DNA of 64,000 bases from Roseovarius mucosus (GCF_002080415.1 NZ_CP020474.1:3113501-3177500); one strand, 5' to 3'. Numbered from the stretch's first letter, positions 35,964 through 45,515 are shown. Made by a program: numbers and translations. The notes: generated by a model not told the origin, from the letters alone.

Positions 35964-36720
35964 ACTGAGACTTGAAGAACGCCGCTTCGCGTGCGTCGAT
36001 CGGATGCATCGGGCCGGTCTGGTATTTAGCATGCGAGTCGTTGTCGCTATGTTTGGCCCGCAAATACATATGCGGGCCGGGCTGGATCAGCGTGGGCATG
36101 TCAAAATGCAGCTTGTGATGGCCGAAGTTCATAACGGTCAGCGGATCACCGGGGCGAAACAATACCGCAAGGCCACAGGCCCAAAAGGGCGCCTGAAGCT
36201 CTTCGGCGATGATCCCGCGGTCTGAGAGGGTGACGGAATAGCCCCGGTTATAGTCAATGGCCAAATGCCGCCAGCTCTTGCGCATGGTGCGGGTGTGTTT
36301 CTCGAACCAGCGCAGGCTGCGCACAAAGCTAAGGCCGACCGCGTCGTCATCATCCAGGCGGAATTGCATGGAAAGGTCTGTATCCTCGCCCAGTTCTTCC
36401 TTGATTGCCAGTTGCATGGCAAGGCGATGTTTCATCGGCTCGCTCTGGATGATTTTGATCTGCGGCACCGGGGCGGTCAGGTCATGCAGCCGGTCCAGGT
36501 AGGGTTTCGGCATGTTCTGCCCGATCATCACCAGGAAGGTGAAATCGGGGTTCTGTTGGGCGGCAATCGAGGGCAAGGTGAGGCATTCGAAATGGCGAAA
36601 GCGCAGCTCCATCCGGGCGGGGGCATAGAGATAGGCCTCGCGCTCTTTGACAGTGTCATGCATCCGTTTGAAGCCGCCCAAGGCGGGATAGGAAAACCGG
36701 CAGATTCCGATCACGCGCAT
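35902..36720 (-). CDS. Putative glycosyltransferase (Rhamno_transf family), copy 2
   Basis: A 272-residue protein starting VIGICRFSYPALGGF, with the metal-binding motif QFRLDDDDAVGLSF near residue 120. This fits the bacterial putative rhamnosyltransferase family (Pfam Rhamno_transf), a GT-A-like group. No signal peptide or membrane segment, so cytosolic. It is a clear paralogue of the gene just upstream (same N-terminus, same DDDD motif, similar NNN-H spacing) from a tandem duplication. The 3' end overlaps the DMT transporter gene by 62 nt on the opposite strand. Sugar donor and acceptor unknown. Confidence 0.8.
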   Translation of the reverse strand: MRVIGICRFSYPALGGFKRMHDTVKEREAYLYAPARMELRFRHFECLTLPSIAAQQNPDFTFLVMIGQNMPKPYLDRLHDLTAPVPQIKIIQSEPMKHRLAMQLAIKEELGEDTDLSMQFRLDDDDAVGLSFVRSLRWFEKHTRTMRKSWRHLAIDYNRGYSVTLSDRGIIAEELQAPFWACGLAVLFRPGDPLTVMNFGHHKLHFDMPTLIQPGPHMYLRAKHSDNDSHAKYQTGPMHPIDAREAAFFKSQFNVDEDQVKAVFSNPPWPVG

Positions 36721-36735
36721 GCCCTGTCCTGACCT

Positions 36736-37554
36736 CTAGCGAAAGCTGGCGCGGACGTTGTCCGCATCAATATGAAATTGTGCGCGAAAGAGTGCTTCGC
36801 CCTCGGCATCCAACAGCGACAGTTTGGGCATTCTGACCTCTTCTTTCTGGCGCGAATCGTTATACCCGTTGTGCCCGCGCACGAACATCGGTTCCTCTGG
36901 CCAAGAAAGCGTGGGCACATTCTGCCAGAGGCGGGCGTGGGAATAGTTCATGATCGTATGACGCACACCGGGGCGCACCGAAAGGGCAAGGGCCGGTGTC
37001 CACATATGCTGAAACGTGGCCGAGGCCAGAATCCCATCCGGCGTGGGCGTTGCGACAAATCCATTGACGAAATCAATCGCGACGTGGCGATTGCTGCGCA
37101 AAAGCCCACGTGCGTTGGTGGCCAGTTTGCGCAGCCGTTCGACAAAATGCACAGAAACCGCATCGTCATCATCCATGCGGAATTGCAGCGATGGCAAATC
37201 GCTGTCGATAAGGGCCTCGTTGATGACCTCTCGCATCACGTCGCGGTGGCGCCCCGGGGCACGGACGATGACGCGCGCCTGTGGCAGGCCGCTGAGATTG
37301 TCCATCAGGCGGGCGTGGTCCTGGCGCGGCATATTGGGGCCGATGACCACCATTAGGGTGAATTCCGGATCGCTCTGTGCGCGCAGGGGCGGCAGGGTGA
37401 ATTGCTCAAACAGGCGAAAGCGTTCCTGCATCCGTTCGGGGGCGTAAAGATAGGCCTCACGCTCGACGGTTTCAGTATGTTCGACCTGAAATCCGCCAAG
37501 GGCTGGATAGGAAAACCGGCACAGGCCGATCACCTGCGAATTTGCATTTTCCAT
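36736..37554 (-). CDS. Putative glycosyltransferase (Rhamno_transf family), copy 1
   Basis: A 272-residue paralogue of the adjacent downstream gene. It shares VIGLCRFSYPALGGFQ at the N-terminus, EREAYLYAPERM, FTLMVVIGPNMPR and QFRMDDDDAV (DDDD is the likely metal site). AGGGCAGG is just before the ATG at 37554. The stop is 15 nt before copy 2, so they form a two-gene operon. Both lack a lectin or membrane domain. A role in modifying surface polysaccharide is plausible but not shown. Confidence 0.8.
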   Translation of the reverse strand: MENANSQVIGLCRFSYPALGGFQVEHTETVEREAYLYAPERMQERFRLFEQFTLPPLRAQSDPEFTLMVVIGPNMPRQDHARLMDNLSGLPQARVIVRAPGRHRDVMREVINEALIDSDLPSLQFRMDDDDAVSVHFVERLRKLATNARGLLRSNRHVAIDFVNGFVATPTPDGILASATFQHMWTPALALSVRPGVRHTIMNYSHARLWQNVPTLSWPEEPMFVRGHNGYNDSRQKEEVRMPKLSLLDAEGEALFRAQFHIDADNVRASFR

Positions 37555-37626
37555 CCTGCCCTGCATGCTTTAGACTGCCGCTATCGACTGTGGCATTGGC
37601 CTGCTGTGAACGCAAGTCCGGACCTG

Positions 37627-37655
37627 TTGACAACCCCCGCGACTCCCCCTATACG
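37627..37655 (+). promoter_or_regulatory. rpsLp: Predicted sigma-70 promoter of the str operon
   Basis: TTGACA, a 17-nt spacer and TATACG form a near-consensus promoter, the best in the window. The start of transcription would be near 37662, giving an rpsL leader of about 220 nt. The remainder of 37555-37883 holds no supported gene. Confidence 0.82.
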
Positions 37656-37714
37656 CGCCCCATCCATGGCTGAGGGGGTCGCCCCGTCGCCTGTATCAGA
37701 ACTGTAGTGGTCAA

Positions 37715-37738
37715 GATCCGGGCGAATGCGCCCCGATC
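37715..37738 (+). promoter_or_regulatory. Hairpin in the rpsL leader
   Basis: GATCCGGGCG and CGCCCCGATC pair in 9 of 10 positions around an AATG loop, about 50 nt into the predicted leader RNA. It may take part in autoregulation of the str operon. Confidence 0.5.
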
Positions 37739-37883
37739 CTCTGGAAACCCACCGCGTCGGACCCGATTGATAGGGTGCGATTGCGGTCTTTGCGTATTGC
37801 GGACGCGTGATTCGCTTTTGATTAACCGCATGGGGCTGGTCCTTGTGCAGACACATGTGTTGAGAGACGGGGAAATAACCGGA

Positions 37884-38255
37884 ATGCCAACGATCCAACA
37901 GCTGATCCGCAAGCCGCGGCAGCCGAAAGTCAGAACCACCAAGTCACAGCATCTTCAGGGCTGCCCGCAAAAGCGTGGCGTCTGTACGCGCGTCTATACG
38001 ACGACGCCGAAGAAGCCGAACTCGGCCATGCGTAAGGTTGCCAAGGTGCGCCTGACCAATGGCTTTGAGGTCATCAGCTATATTCCCGGCGAGAGCCACA
38101 ACCTTCAGGAGCACTCTGTGGTTCTGATCCGTGGCGGCCGTGTAAAAGACCTTCCCGGTGTGCGTTACCACATCCTGCGCGGCGTTCTCGATACGCAAGG
38201 CGTCAAGGATCGTAAGCAGCGCCGTTCGAAATATGGCGCGAAGCGTCCGAAGTAA
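37884..38255 (+). CDS. rpsL: 30S ribosomal protein S12
   Basis: S12 (uS12), 123 residues, sits at the decoding centre. The streptomycin-site motifs [17 protein letters not shown] and [12 protein letters not shown] are intact, with lysines in the PKKPNSA and VKDLPG loops as in sensitive strains. GGGGA lies upstream of the ATG at 37884. First gene of rpsL-rpsG-fusA-tuf. Confidence 0.99.
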   Translation: MPTIQQLIRKPRQPKVRTTKSQHLQGCPQKRGVCTRVYTTTPKKPNSAMRKVAKVRLTNGFEVISYIPGESHNLQEHSVVLIRGGRVKDLPGVRYHILRGVLDTQGVKDRKQRRSKYGAKRPK

Positions 38256-38267
38256 GAGGAATCACAG

Positions 38268-38738
38268 ATGTCTCGTCGTCACGCCGCAGAAAAACGCGAA
38301 GTCCTGCCTGATGCCAAGTATGGTGATCGGGTTCTGACCAAGTTCATGAACAACCTGATGATCGACGGTAAGAAATCCGTCGCCGAAACGATCGTCTACA
38401 ACGCGCTCGAGCGCGTCGAAGGCAAGATCAAGCGCGCCCCCGTGGAAGTGTTCCACGAAGCGCTCGACAACATCAAGCCGTCGGTCGAAGTGCGCTCGCG
38501 CCGCGTCGGTGGTGCCACCTATCAGGTGCCCGTCGAAGTGCGCCCCGAGCGTCGTGAAGCACTGGCGATCCGCTGGCTGATCAACGCGTCGCGCTCGCGC
38601 AACGAGAACACGATGGAAGAGCGTCTGGCAGGCGAACTGCTTGATGCAGTCCAGAGCCGCGGTTCGGCCGTGAAAAAGCGCGAAGACACCCACAAGATGG
38701 CAGACGCAAACAAAGCGTTCAGCCACTACCGCTGGTAA
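38268..38738 (+). CDS. rpsG: 30S ribosomal protein S7
   Basis: S7 (uS7), 156 residues, nucleates assembly of the 30S head. Typical [20 protein letters not shown] start and the C-terminal [20 protein letters not shown], read here as [15 protein letters not shown]. It follows rpsL by 12 nt, too short a gap for the long S7-binding regulatory site of the E. coli str operon. Confidence 0.99.
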   Translation: MSRRHAAEKREVLPDAKYGDRVLTKFMNNLMIDGKKSVAETIVYNALERVEGKIKRAPVEVFHEALDNIKPSVEVRSRRVGGATYQVPVEVRPERREALAIRWLINASRSRNENTMEERLAGELLDAVQSRGSAVKKREDTHKMADANKAFSHYRW

Positions 38739-38758
38739 ACCTCAGAGGCATTTGAATC

Positions 38759-40882
38759 ATGGCACGCGACTATCCCCTCCAGCGTTACCGGAATTTCGGG
38801 ATCATGGCCCACATCGATGCGGGCAAGACCACGACCACCGAGCGCATTCTGTTCTACACCGGCAAGTCCCACAAAATCGGCGAAGTCCACGACGGCGCCG
38901 CAACGATGGACTGGATGGAGCAGGAGCAGGAACGCGGTATCACCATTACTTCGGCTGCGACCACGACCTTCTGGCAGCGTCAGGAAGACCCGGGCGCAGA
39001 GGGTGCGTCGGATACCAAGTACCGCTTCAACATCATCGACACCCCCGGCCACGTCGACTTTACCATTGAAGTCGAGCGTTCGCTGGCGGTTCTCGATGGC
39101 GCGATCTGTCTTTTGGACGGGAACGCCGGTGTCGAGCCGCAGACCGAAACCGTGTGGCGTCAGGCTGACCGCTACAAGGTGCCGCGTCTCGTGTTCGTCA
39201 ACAAGATGGACAAGATCGGCGCTGACTTCTTCAACTGCGTCAAGATGATCAAGGACCGCACCGGGGCTATCCCCGCGCCTGTGGCTCTGCCGATCGGTGC
39301 CGAAGATCAACTCGAAGGCATCATCGACCTGATCAAGATGGAAGAATGGGTCTGGAAGGGCGAAGATCTGGGCGCGTCCTGGGTTCGCCAGCCGATCCGT
39401 GACGACCTCAAGGATATGGCCGACGAATGGCGCGCCAACCTGATCGAAGTCGCCGTCGAAATGGACGACGACGCGATGGAAGGGTATCTCGAAGGCAAAG
39501 AGCCCGATGAGGCAACGCTGCGTTCGCTGATCCGCAAGGGCACGCTGTCTCTCAGCTTTGTTCCCGTTCTGGTTGGCTCTGCCTTCAAGAACAAGGGCGT
39601 GCAGCCGCTTCTGAATGCCGTGATCGACTTCTTGCCGTCGCCGCTCGACGTTCCTCCGTATATGGGCTTTAGCCCGGATGACGAGACCGAGACCCGTAAC
39701 ATCGCGCGCCATGCCGATGATGCAGAGCCGTTCTCGGCACTCGCGTTCAAGATCATGAACGACCCGTTCGTGGGATCGCTGACCTTTACCCGGATTTACT
39801 CGGGTCAAATGAAAAAAGGTGACGCGATGCTCAATTCGACCAAGGGCAAGAAAGAGCGCGTTGGCCGGATGATGATGATGCATGCCATCAACCGCGAAGA
39901 GATCGAAGAGGCGTTTGCAGGCGATATTATCGCTCTGGCCGGTCTGAAAGAGACCACCACGGGTGACACGCTCTGCGATCCGACCAAGCCGGTTGTTCTG
40001 GAAACCATGACCTTCCCCGATCCGGTTATCGAGATCGCGGTTGAACCCAAGACCAAAGGCGACCAAGAGAAAATGTCGGCGGGTCTGGCCCGTCTGGCGG
40101 CAGAAGACCCCTCCTTCCGCGTCGAGACCGATATTGAATCCGGTCAGACGATCATGAAGGGTATGGGCGAACTGCATCTCGACATTCTGGTTGACCGTCT
40201 GCGTCGCGAGTTCAAGGTTGAGGCCAATATCGGTGCGCCGCAAGTGGCTTACCGTGAGACCATCAGCCATATGGTCGAGCATACCTACACCCACAAGAAA
40301 CAGTCGGGTGGTTCGGGTCAGTTCGCCGAGGTCAAGCTGGTCATCACGCCGACAGAACCGGGCGAAGGCTTCAGCTTTGAAAGCAAGATCGTTGGCGGTG
40401 CCGTGCCCAAGGAATATATCCCGGGTGTCGAAAAGGGTATCCGTTCGGTGATGGACAGCGGCCCGCTCGCTGGCTTTCCGGTGATCGACTTCAAGGTCGC
40501 GCTGATCGACGGCAAGTATCACGACGTGGACTCTTCGGTCATGGCGTTCGAGATTGCTGGCCGGATGGGCATGCGCGAAGGTCTCAAGAAGGCCGGTGCC
40601 AAGCTGCTCGAGCCGGTTATGAAGGTCGAAGTCGTGACGCCCGAGGAATATACCGGCAACGTCATCGGCGATCTTACGTCGCGGCGTGGGCAGGTTTCGG
40701 GTCAGGAGCAGCGCGGCAACGCGATTGCGATCAATGCAAACGTGCCGCTGGCCAATATGTTCGGCTATATCAACACGCTGCGCTCGATGTCTTCGGGACG
40801 CGCCCAGTTCACCATGCAATTCTCGCATTATGAGCCGGTTCCGCACAACATCTCTGAAGAGATCCAGAAGAAATACGCATAA
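38759..40882 (+). CDS. fusA: Elongation factor G
   Basis: EF-G, 707 residues, is the translocation GTPase. Visible are the P-loop [13 protein letters not shown], switch [19 protein letters not shown], domain [14 protein letters not shown] and the C-terminal domain V. It is slightly longer than the 692-704 usual range because of a short insert in the G' region. It lies 20 nt after rpsG. Confidence 0.99.
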   Translation: MARDYPLQRYRNFGIMAHIDAGKTTTTERILFYTGKSHKIGEVHDGAATMDWMEQEQERGITITSAATTTFWQRQEDPGAEGASDTKYRFNIIDTPGHVDFTIEVERSLAVLDGAICLLDGNAGVEPQTETVWRQADRYKVPRLVFVNKMDKIGADFFNCVKMIKDRTGAIPAPVALPIGAEDQLEGIIDLIKMEEWVWKGEDLGASWVRQPIRDDLKDMADEWRANLIEVAVEMDDDAMEGYLEGKEPDEATLRSLIRKGTLSLSFVPVLVGSAFKNKGVQPLLNAVIDFLPSPLDVPPYMGFSPDDETETRNIARHADDAEPFSALAFKIMNDPFVGSLTFTRIYSGQMKKGDAMLNSTKGKKERVGRMMMMHAINREEIEEAFAGDIIALAGLKETTTGDTLCDPTKPVVLETMTFPDPVIEIAVEPKTKGDQEKMSAGLARLAAEDPSFRVETDIESGQTIMKGMGELHLDILVDRLRREFKVEANIGAPQVAYRETISHMVEHTYTHKKQSGGSGQFAEVKLVITPTEPGEGFSFESKIVGGAVPKEYIPGVEKGIRSVMDSGPLAGFPVIDFKVALIDGKYHDVDSSVMAFEIAGRMGMREGLKKAGAKLLEPVMKVEVVTPEEYTGNVIGDLTSRRGQVSGQEQRGNAIAINANVPLANMFGYINTLRSMSSGRAQFTMQFSHYEPVPHNISEEIQKKYA

Positions 40883-40886
40883 CGGC

Positions 40887-40938
40887 GGTGGGCAATTTGC
40901 CCACCCTACCACCCCTGTAGGGTGCGCCATCGCGCACC
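40887..40938. repeat. Two palindromic repeats, back to back, between fusA and tuf
   Basis: GGTGGGC-AATTT-GCCCACC followed by CTAC (40887-40909) faces GTAG followed by GGTGCGC-CATC-GCGCACC (40917-40938). The second half, reverse-complemented, has the same layout as the first: palindrome then CTAC. These look like two members of one short intergenic palindromic family. Related units follow rplW and rplP. They may also slow or end transcription before tuf. Confidence 0.75.
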
Positions 40939-40966
40939 GCATTCGAACCAAGAAGGAGCCAGAACA

Positions 40967-42142
40967 ATGGCAAAGGAAAAGTTTGCACGTAACAAGCCGC
41001 ATGTGAACATCGGCACGATTGGTCACGTTGACCACGGCAAGACGACGTTGACGGCGGCGATCACCAAGTATTTCGGCGAGTTCCGGGCCTATGACCAGAT
41101 TGACGGGGCGCCTGAAGAGAAGGCGCGCGGGATCACGATCTCGACCGCGCATGTGGAGTATGAGACCGAGGCGCGTCACTATGCGCATGTCGACTGCCCC
41201 GGCCACGCCGACTATGTGAAGAACATGATCACCGGTGCCGCCCAGATGGATGGCGCGATCCTGGTTGTGAACGCGGCTGACGGCCCGATGCCGCAGACGC
41301 GCGAGCACATCCTGCTTGGTCGTCAGGTGGGCATCCCCTTCATGGTCGTCTACATGAACAAGGTCGATCAGGTGGATGACGAAGAGCTGCTCGAGCTGGT
41401 CGAGATGGAGATCCGCGAGCTGCTGACCTCCTACGACTATCCCGGCGACGATATTCCGATCGTGCGCGGCTCGGCGCTGCATGCGATGAACGGCACCCAG
41501 CCGGAGATCGGCGAGGACTCGATCCGCGCGCTGATGGAAGCGGTCGACAGCTATATCCCGACGCCCGCACGCGCCGTGGATCAGCCGTTCCTGATGCCGA
41601 TCGAAGACGTGTTCTCGATCTCGGGCCGTGGCACGGTTGTGACCGGTCGGATCGAGCGTGGCGTGATCAACGTTGGCGACAGCATCGAGATCGTGGGCAT
41701 CCGCGACACCAAGACCACCACTTGCACGGGCGTCGAGATGTTCCGCAAGCTCTTGGATCGTGGGGAAGCGGGCGACAACATCGGCGCACTCTTGCGCGGT
41801 GTGGACCGTGAGGGTGTCGAGCGCGGCCAGGTGCTGTGCAAGCCCGGTTCGGTCAAGCCGCACACCAAGTTCGAGGCCGAGGCCTATATCCTGACCAAGG
41901 AAGAGGGTGGCCGTCATACGCCGTTCTTTGCCAACTACCGCCCGCAGTTCTACTTCCGCACCACGGACGTGACCGGCACGGTGATGCTGCCCGAGGGCAC
42001 CGAAATGGTGATGCCGGGCGACAACCTGAAGTTCACGGTTGAGCTGATCGCGCCCATCGCCATGGAAGACGGCCTGCGCTTCGCCATCCGCGAAGGCGGC
42101 CGCACCGTCGGCGCCGGCGTCGTGTCGAAGATCATCGAGTAA
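40967..42142 (+). CDS. tuf: Elongation factor Tu
   Basis: EF-Tu, 391 residues, delivers aminoacyl-t[16 protein letters not shown] (P-loop), [21 protein letters not shown] (read [11 protein letters not shown]), NKVDQVDD and the C-terminal [16 protein letters not shown] are all present. The start at 40967 has AAGGAG upstream. It lies 84 nt after fusA, with a palindromic repeat pair in the gap; many alphaproteobacteria carry a second tuf elsewhere. Confidence 0.99.
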   Translation: MAKEKFARNKPHVNIGTIGHVDHGKTTLTAAITKYFGEFRAYDQIDGAPEEKARGITISTAHVEYETEARHYAHVDCPGHADYVKNMITGAAQMDGAILVVNAADGPMPQTREHILLGRQVGIPFMVVYMNKVDQVDDEELLELVEMEIRELLTSYDYPGDDIPIVRGSALHAMNGTQPEIGEDSIRALMEAVDSYIPTPARAVDQPFLMPIEDVFSISGRGTVVTGRIERGVINVGDSIEIVGIRDTKTTTCTGVEMFRKLLDRGEAGDNIGALLRGVDREGVERGQVLCKPGSVKPHTKFEAEAYILTKEEGGRHTPFFANYRPQFYFRTTDVTGTVMLPEGTEMVMPGDNLKFTVELIAPIAMEDGLRFAIREGGRTVGAGVVSKIIE

Positions 42143-42161
42143 CAACCTTTAAGGGTTCGAC

Positions 42162-42190
42162 GAGGGAGGCCGGATGGTCCGGCCTTCCTC
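42162..42190 (+). promoter_or_regulatory. 13-bp hairpin between tuf and rpsJ
   Basis: GAGGGAGGCCGGA (42162-42174) pairs with TCCGGCCTTCCTC (42178-42190), with one G-U, around a TGG loop. It lies 34 nt before rpsJ and has no U-tract, so it is more like an attenuator, a processing site or a protein-binding leader than a plain terminator. Confidence 0.6.
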
Positions 42191-42224
42191 CTATCAACTC
42201 CAATGCCGCGAAAGGCTAAGACAA

Positions 42225-42533
42225 ATGCAAAGCCAAAATATTCGCATTCGGCTCAAGGCGTTTGATTACCGTGTGCTGGATGCCAGCACGCAGGAAATCG
42301 TCAATACCGCCAAACGGACCGGTGCCCAGGTGCGTGGGCCGATCCCGCTGCCGAACAAGATCGAGAAATTCACGGTTCTGCGTAGTCCGCACGTGAACAA
42401 GAAATCCCGCGACCAGTTCGAGATCCGGACGCATAAGCGTCTCTTGGACATCGTCGATCCCACGCCGCAGACGGTGGACGCGCTGATGAAGCTCGACCTC
42501 GCCGCTGGCGTGGACGTGCAGATTTCGGTTTAA
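42225..42533 (+). CDS. rpsJ: 30S ribosomal protein S10
   Basis: S10 (uS10, NusE), 102 residues; also part of the NusB-NusE antitermination complex. [14 protein letters not shown] near the start and [26 protein letters not shown] near the end, read as [19 protein letters not shown], are standard. AAAGG precedes the ATG at 42225. First gene of the S10 group here. Confidence 0.99.
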   Translation: MQSQNIRIRLKAFDYRVLDASTQEIVNTAKRTGAQVRGPIPLPNKIEKFTVLRSPHVNKKSRDQFEIRTHKRLLDIVDPTPQTVDALMKLDLAAGVDVQISV

Positions 42534-42545
42534 GGAGAGCAAGAG

Positions 42546-43388
42546 ATGTTGCGCTCTGGTGTGATCGCGAAAAAAGTCGGCATGACCCGGCTTTTCCTCG
42601 AAGACGGCAAACAGGTTCCTGTGACCGTTCTTCAATTGGACAAACTTCAGGTGGTGGCACAGCGCACCCCTGAGAAAGACGGCTACACGGCCGTGCAACT
42701 CGGTGCTGGAACCGCCAAGGCCAAGCGGACGACGCAGGCCATGCGTGGCCACTTCGCCGCAGCCAAAGTTGAACCCAAGCGCAAGATCGCGGAATTTCGC
42801 GTAGCGCCTGAGGCCCTGATCAATGTGGGCGAGGAAATCACTGCTGACCATTACTTTGAAGGTCAGTTCGTGGATGTCTCGGGCACCTCGATCGGTAAAG
42901 GCTTTGCCGGTGCGATGAAGCGTCACAACTTTGGCGGTCTGCGGGCTAGCCACGGTGTGTCGATCAGCCACCGTTCGCACGGCTCGACGGGTCAGTGTCA
43001 GGACCCGGGCAAGGTGTTCAAGGGCAAGAAAATGGCCGGGCATATGGGGGCTGTGCGTGTCACCACGCAGAACCTTCAGGTCGTCAAGACCGACGCCGAC
43101 CGTGGCCTTATCATGATCAAGGGCGCTGTTCCGGGGTCCAAAGGTGGTTGGGTGACGATCAAGGATGCGGTGAAAAAGCCGTTCCCCGAGAACGCCATTC
43201 TGCCCGCTGCTCTGCGCTCTGCTGCTGAAGAGGCTGCCAAAGCTGCTGAGGCTGCGGCCGCTGCTGCTGCGGCTGAAGCAGAAGCTGAAGCCAAGCGTCT
43301 GGCCGAAGAGGCCGCCGCCGCTGAGGAGGCTGCACTGAAAGAGGCTGAGGCCAGCATTCAGGCTGAGAAGAAGGAAGGCGAAGAATGA
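42546..43388 (+). CDS. rplC: 50S ribosomal protein L3 with long Ala/Glu-rich tail
   Basis: L3 (uL3) of 280 residues against about 210 in E. coli. Residues 1-215 are a normal L3 ([20 protein letters not shown], read as [16 protein letters not shown], around 136-152, including the glutamine methylated by PrmB in E. coli). Residues 216-280 form an Ala/Glu/Lys-rich helical tail ([20 protein letters not shown] and on to KKEGEE). The tail is coded by varied Ala codons in frame with the stop, so it is real protein, not a frameshift. Its 4-nt stop overlap couples it to rplD. Confidence 0.97.
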   Translation: MLRSGVIAKKVGMTRLFLEDGKQVPVTVLQLDKLQVVAQRTPEKDGYTAVQLGAGTAKAKRTTQAMRGHFAAAKVEPKRKIAEFRVAPEALINVGEEITADHYFEGQFVDVSGTSIGKGFAGAMKRHNFGGLRASHGVSISHRSHGSTGQCQDPGKVFKGKKMAGHMGAVRVTTQNLQVVKTDADRGLIMIKGAVPGSKGGWVTIKDAVKKPFPENAILPAALRSAAEEAAKAAEAAAAAAAAEAEAEAKRLAEEAAAAEEAALKEAEASIQAEKKEGEE

Positions 43389-44002
43389 AACTCGACGTGA
43401 TCAAACTGGACGGCGGGACGGCCGGCTCGGTCGATCTGGGCGAAGACATCTTCGGCCTGGAGCCGCGCGCAGACATCCTGCACCGCGTCGTTCGTTGGCA
43501 GCGCAACAAGGCGCAGGCCGGCACGCACAAGGTCAAGACCCGTTCGGAAACCAGCTATTCCACCAAGAAGATCTATCGCCAAAAGGGCACCGGCGGCGCA
43601 CGCCACGGTGACAAGAACGCGCCGATCTTCCGCCATGGTGGTATCTACAAGGGTCCGACCCCGCGTAGCCACGCCCATGACCTGCCCAAGAAGGTTCGCG
43701 CGCTTGGTCTCAAGCACGCTCTCTCGGCCAAGGCCAAGGCAGGCGCGCTTGTCATCCTTGACGAGGCATCTTCGAACGGCAAGACGGGGGAATTGGCCAA
43801 GCAGGTCAAGAACCTTGGCTGGAAGCGCGTGCTGGTGATCGACGGCGCACAGGTGAATGCAGAATTCGCCCGTGCCGCAGCCAATATCGAGGGTCTCGAT
43901 GTGCTGCCGTCGATGGGCGCAAACGTCTATGACATCCTCAAGCGTGACACGCTCGTGATCACCAAAGCGGGTGTCGAAGCACTGGAGGCTCGTCTGAAAT
44001 GA
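43385..44002 (+). CDS. rplD: 50S ribosomal protein L4
   Basis: L4 (uL4), 205 residues, lines the exit tunnel. The tunnel loop includes [23 protein letters not shown], read as [15 protein letters not shown], and the C-terminal domain has [16 protein letters not shown]. In E. coli L4 represses the S10 operon. It overlaps rplC and rplW by 4 nt each. Confidence 0.98.
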   Translation: MKLDVIKLDGGTAGSVDLGEDIFGLEPRADILHRVVRWQRNKAQAGTHKVKTRSETSYSTKKIYRQKGTGGARHGDKNAPIFRHGGIYKGPTPRSHAHDLPKKVRALGLKHALSAKAKAGALVILDEASSNGKTGELAKQVKNLGWKRVLVIDGAQVNAEFARAAANIEGLDVLPSMGANVYDILKRDTLVITKAGVEALEARLK

Positions 44003-44295
44003 GCGCGAAACCTGAACATTACGATGTGATCCGCAAGCCGATCATCACCGAAAAGGCCACTATGGTCTCGGAAAATGGGGCTGTGGTGTTCGAAGTCCAT
44101 ATGGATGCCAACAAGCCTGCCATCAAGGAGGCCGTTGAGGCACTCTTTGGGGTAAAGGTGACGGCTGTGAACACCACGATCACCAAGGGCAAGCAAAAGC
44201 GCTTCCGGGGTCAGCTTGGCCGTCGGAATGACGTCAAGAAAGCCTATGTGACGCTTGCCGAAGGCAACACGATCGACGTGACCACGGGTCTCTGA
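43999..44295 (+). CDS. rplW: 50S ribosomal protein L23
   Basis: L23 (uL23), 98 residues, sits at the exit-tunnel mouth and docks trigger factor and [19 protein letters not shown] and [16 protein letters not shown] are typical. It is the last gene before the first break in the S10 order: a palindromic repeat and terminator-like hairpin follow, then a methyltransferase gene before rplB. Confidence 0.98.
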   Translation: MSAKPEHYDVIRKPIITEKATMVSENGAVVFEVHMDANKPAIKEAVEALFGVKVTAVNTTITKGKQKRFRGQLGRRNDVKKAYVTLAEGNTIDVTTGL

Positions 44296-44296
44296 T

Positions 44297-44322
44297 CGTG
44301 GTGGGGTAACACCCACGCTACG
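44297..44322. repeat. Palindromic repeat after rplW
   Basis: GTGGGG-TAAC-ACCCAC (short stem GTGGG/CCCAC) followed by GCTACG directly after the rplW stop. The layout, a small palindrome and then CTACG, matches the repeats between fusA and tuf and after rplP. Confidence 0.6.
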
Positions 44323-44334
44323 CATTAATATGTG

Positions 44335-44369
44335 AACCCCGGCTGCTGAGAGGTGGCCGGGGTTTCGCT
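44335..44369 (+). terminator. Terminator-like hairpin after rplW
   Basis: AACCCCGGC pairs with GCCGGGGTT across 12 nt and is followed by TCGCTTTTC. It should end or reduce transcription of the rpsJ-rplW group. Confidence 0.75.
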
Positions 44370-44486
44370 TTTCACGGTCTTGTATGACCCTTGTGATCGC
44401 TTTTCGCTTGTCGAAAAGGGGCGACTTTCCTCTGGAATGCTGGCATTTATCTGCAAGTTGGCGGCGTTGCAGAGAGTAGGATCGAC

Positions 44487-45245
44487 ATGCAGCTTGAAAT
44501 AGACATTGCCGCCGAGGCAATGGAGGACCGGATCGCGTCACTTGACCTTACCTGCTTTGATCGCGGCGATTATGTAAACCTGATCTTGCAGCGTTCTGAG
44601 GTGATGTTTGATCGGCCCAAATCGGGGCGGATCATCAAAGCCTGGCAGGAGGGCGACGATGCCCCGATCCAAGCCGTGGTGGATGAGATGGGCGACACGA
44701 TAGCGCGTCGTGCGGCAGGCGTTATTCACGCCGAATACAAGTTAATCAAGAGCCTCCTAAAGGATCTCAATCCCAAGCGGATCGCGGATATTGGCTGTGG
44801 CTATGGGTTTTTCGATCTCTTTGCGGCGCAGGATCTGGGGTGCAAGGTGCTCTTGATCGACTTAGAGGAGAACACGCATCGTCATTTCGGGTTCAACACC
44901 GAAGGTGCCGCCTATTCCTCGCTGAGCCGCGCCAAAGGGTTGCTCAAGGCGAACGGGATCAAGGCTGACAGAATTGAAACGCTCAATCCAATGACAAAGC
45001 CCGCTGAGACGGCCCAGTCCGTCGATCTGGTTGTCAGCTTTCTCTCCTGCGGGTTCCACTATCCTGTGGATATGTATCTGCCATTTCTCGACAAGGTTTT
45101 GCGTCCCGGTGGGGCTGCGATATTCGATCTGCGCCGGAGCACGGCGAAGGTGCAGGCCGAAAAGCTGGAGACGTTCGGCACACTGACAGATCTCGACTCG
45201 CCCCCGAAAACACGCCGTGTCATGCTGCACAAGGCTGATGCGTAA
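44487..45245 (+). CDS. Class I SAM-dependent methyltransferase inserted in the S10 cluster
   Basis: A 252-residue protein with a Rossmann SAM-binding domain: motif I ADIGCGYGFFDLFA (100-113), an acidic LLIDLEENT at the end of strand 2, and VLRPGGAAIFDLR as the post-IV region. Before it lies a 90-residue helical segment with no recognised domain. It lacks the NPPY/DPPY motif of N-methyltransferases such as PrmB, so a glutamine target is unlikely. It sits between rplW and rplB with terminator-type hairpins on the left and a promoter on the right, so it is likely its own unit. The target is unknown; ribosomal protein, rRNA and sugar O-methylation are all open. Confidence 0.8.
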   Translation: MQLEIDIAAEAMEDRIASLDLTCFDRGDYVNLILQRSEVMFDRPKSGRIIKAWQEGDDAPIQAVVDEMGDTIARRAAGVIHAEYKLIKSLLKDLNPKRIADIGCGYGFFDLFAAQDLGCKVLLIDLEENTHRHFGFNTEGAAYSSLSRAKGLLKANGIKADRIETLNPMTKPAETAQSVDLVVSFLSCGFHYPVDMYLPFLDKVLRPGGAAIFDLRRSTAKVQAEKLETFGTLTDLDSPPKTRRVMLHKADA

Positions 45246-45330
45246 AATGCCAGAGGCACTGGACGAGGTGATGATCGGTCTGGGCCTTTGAACACTGGTG
45301 GTTTCCGCCTGTAAATCTTGGGCAAACCCC

Positions 45331-45359
45331 TTGACCGCGCATGTGGCCTCCCTTATCAG
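45331..45359 (+). promoter_or_regulatory. Predicted sigma-70 promoter restarting transcription before rplB
   Basis: TTGACC, a 17-nt spacer and TATCAG lie 157 nt before rplB. Transcription would begin about 45366, just before the UUCG hairpin. Confidence 0.72.
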
Positions 45360-45371
45360 ACCCCATCCGCA

Positions 45372-45395
45372 AGGCCCCGGATTCGTCCGGGGCTT
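45372..45395 (+). promoter_or_regulatory. Leader hairpin with UUCG tetraloop before rplB
   Basis: A 10-bp stem (core GCCCCGGA / TCCGGGGC) closes a TTCG tetraloop right at the predicted 5' end of the rplB transcript. There is no U-tract. It may stabilise the mRNA or bind a ribosomal protein. Confidence 0.65.
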
Positions 45396-45515
45396 CGCTG
45401 TTGTCCGCAAGGGCAACTCTAACCGGGGACCTACGGGGCCTCATACCTTGGCCACCCTCGGGGGGCTATAACATAGGCGGGTTTACCTGCCGTAAGCAAA
45501 CGGAAGACAGAAAGC

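Noticed and set aside
38726..42145. An 1139-codon open frame on the minus strand opposite fusA and tuf
   Set aside because: It spans two unrelated conserved genes and their gap; the strong codon bias of highly expressed genes removes stops on the other strand. Its translation has no domain I recognise.
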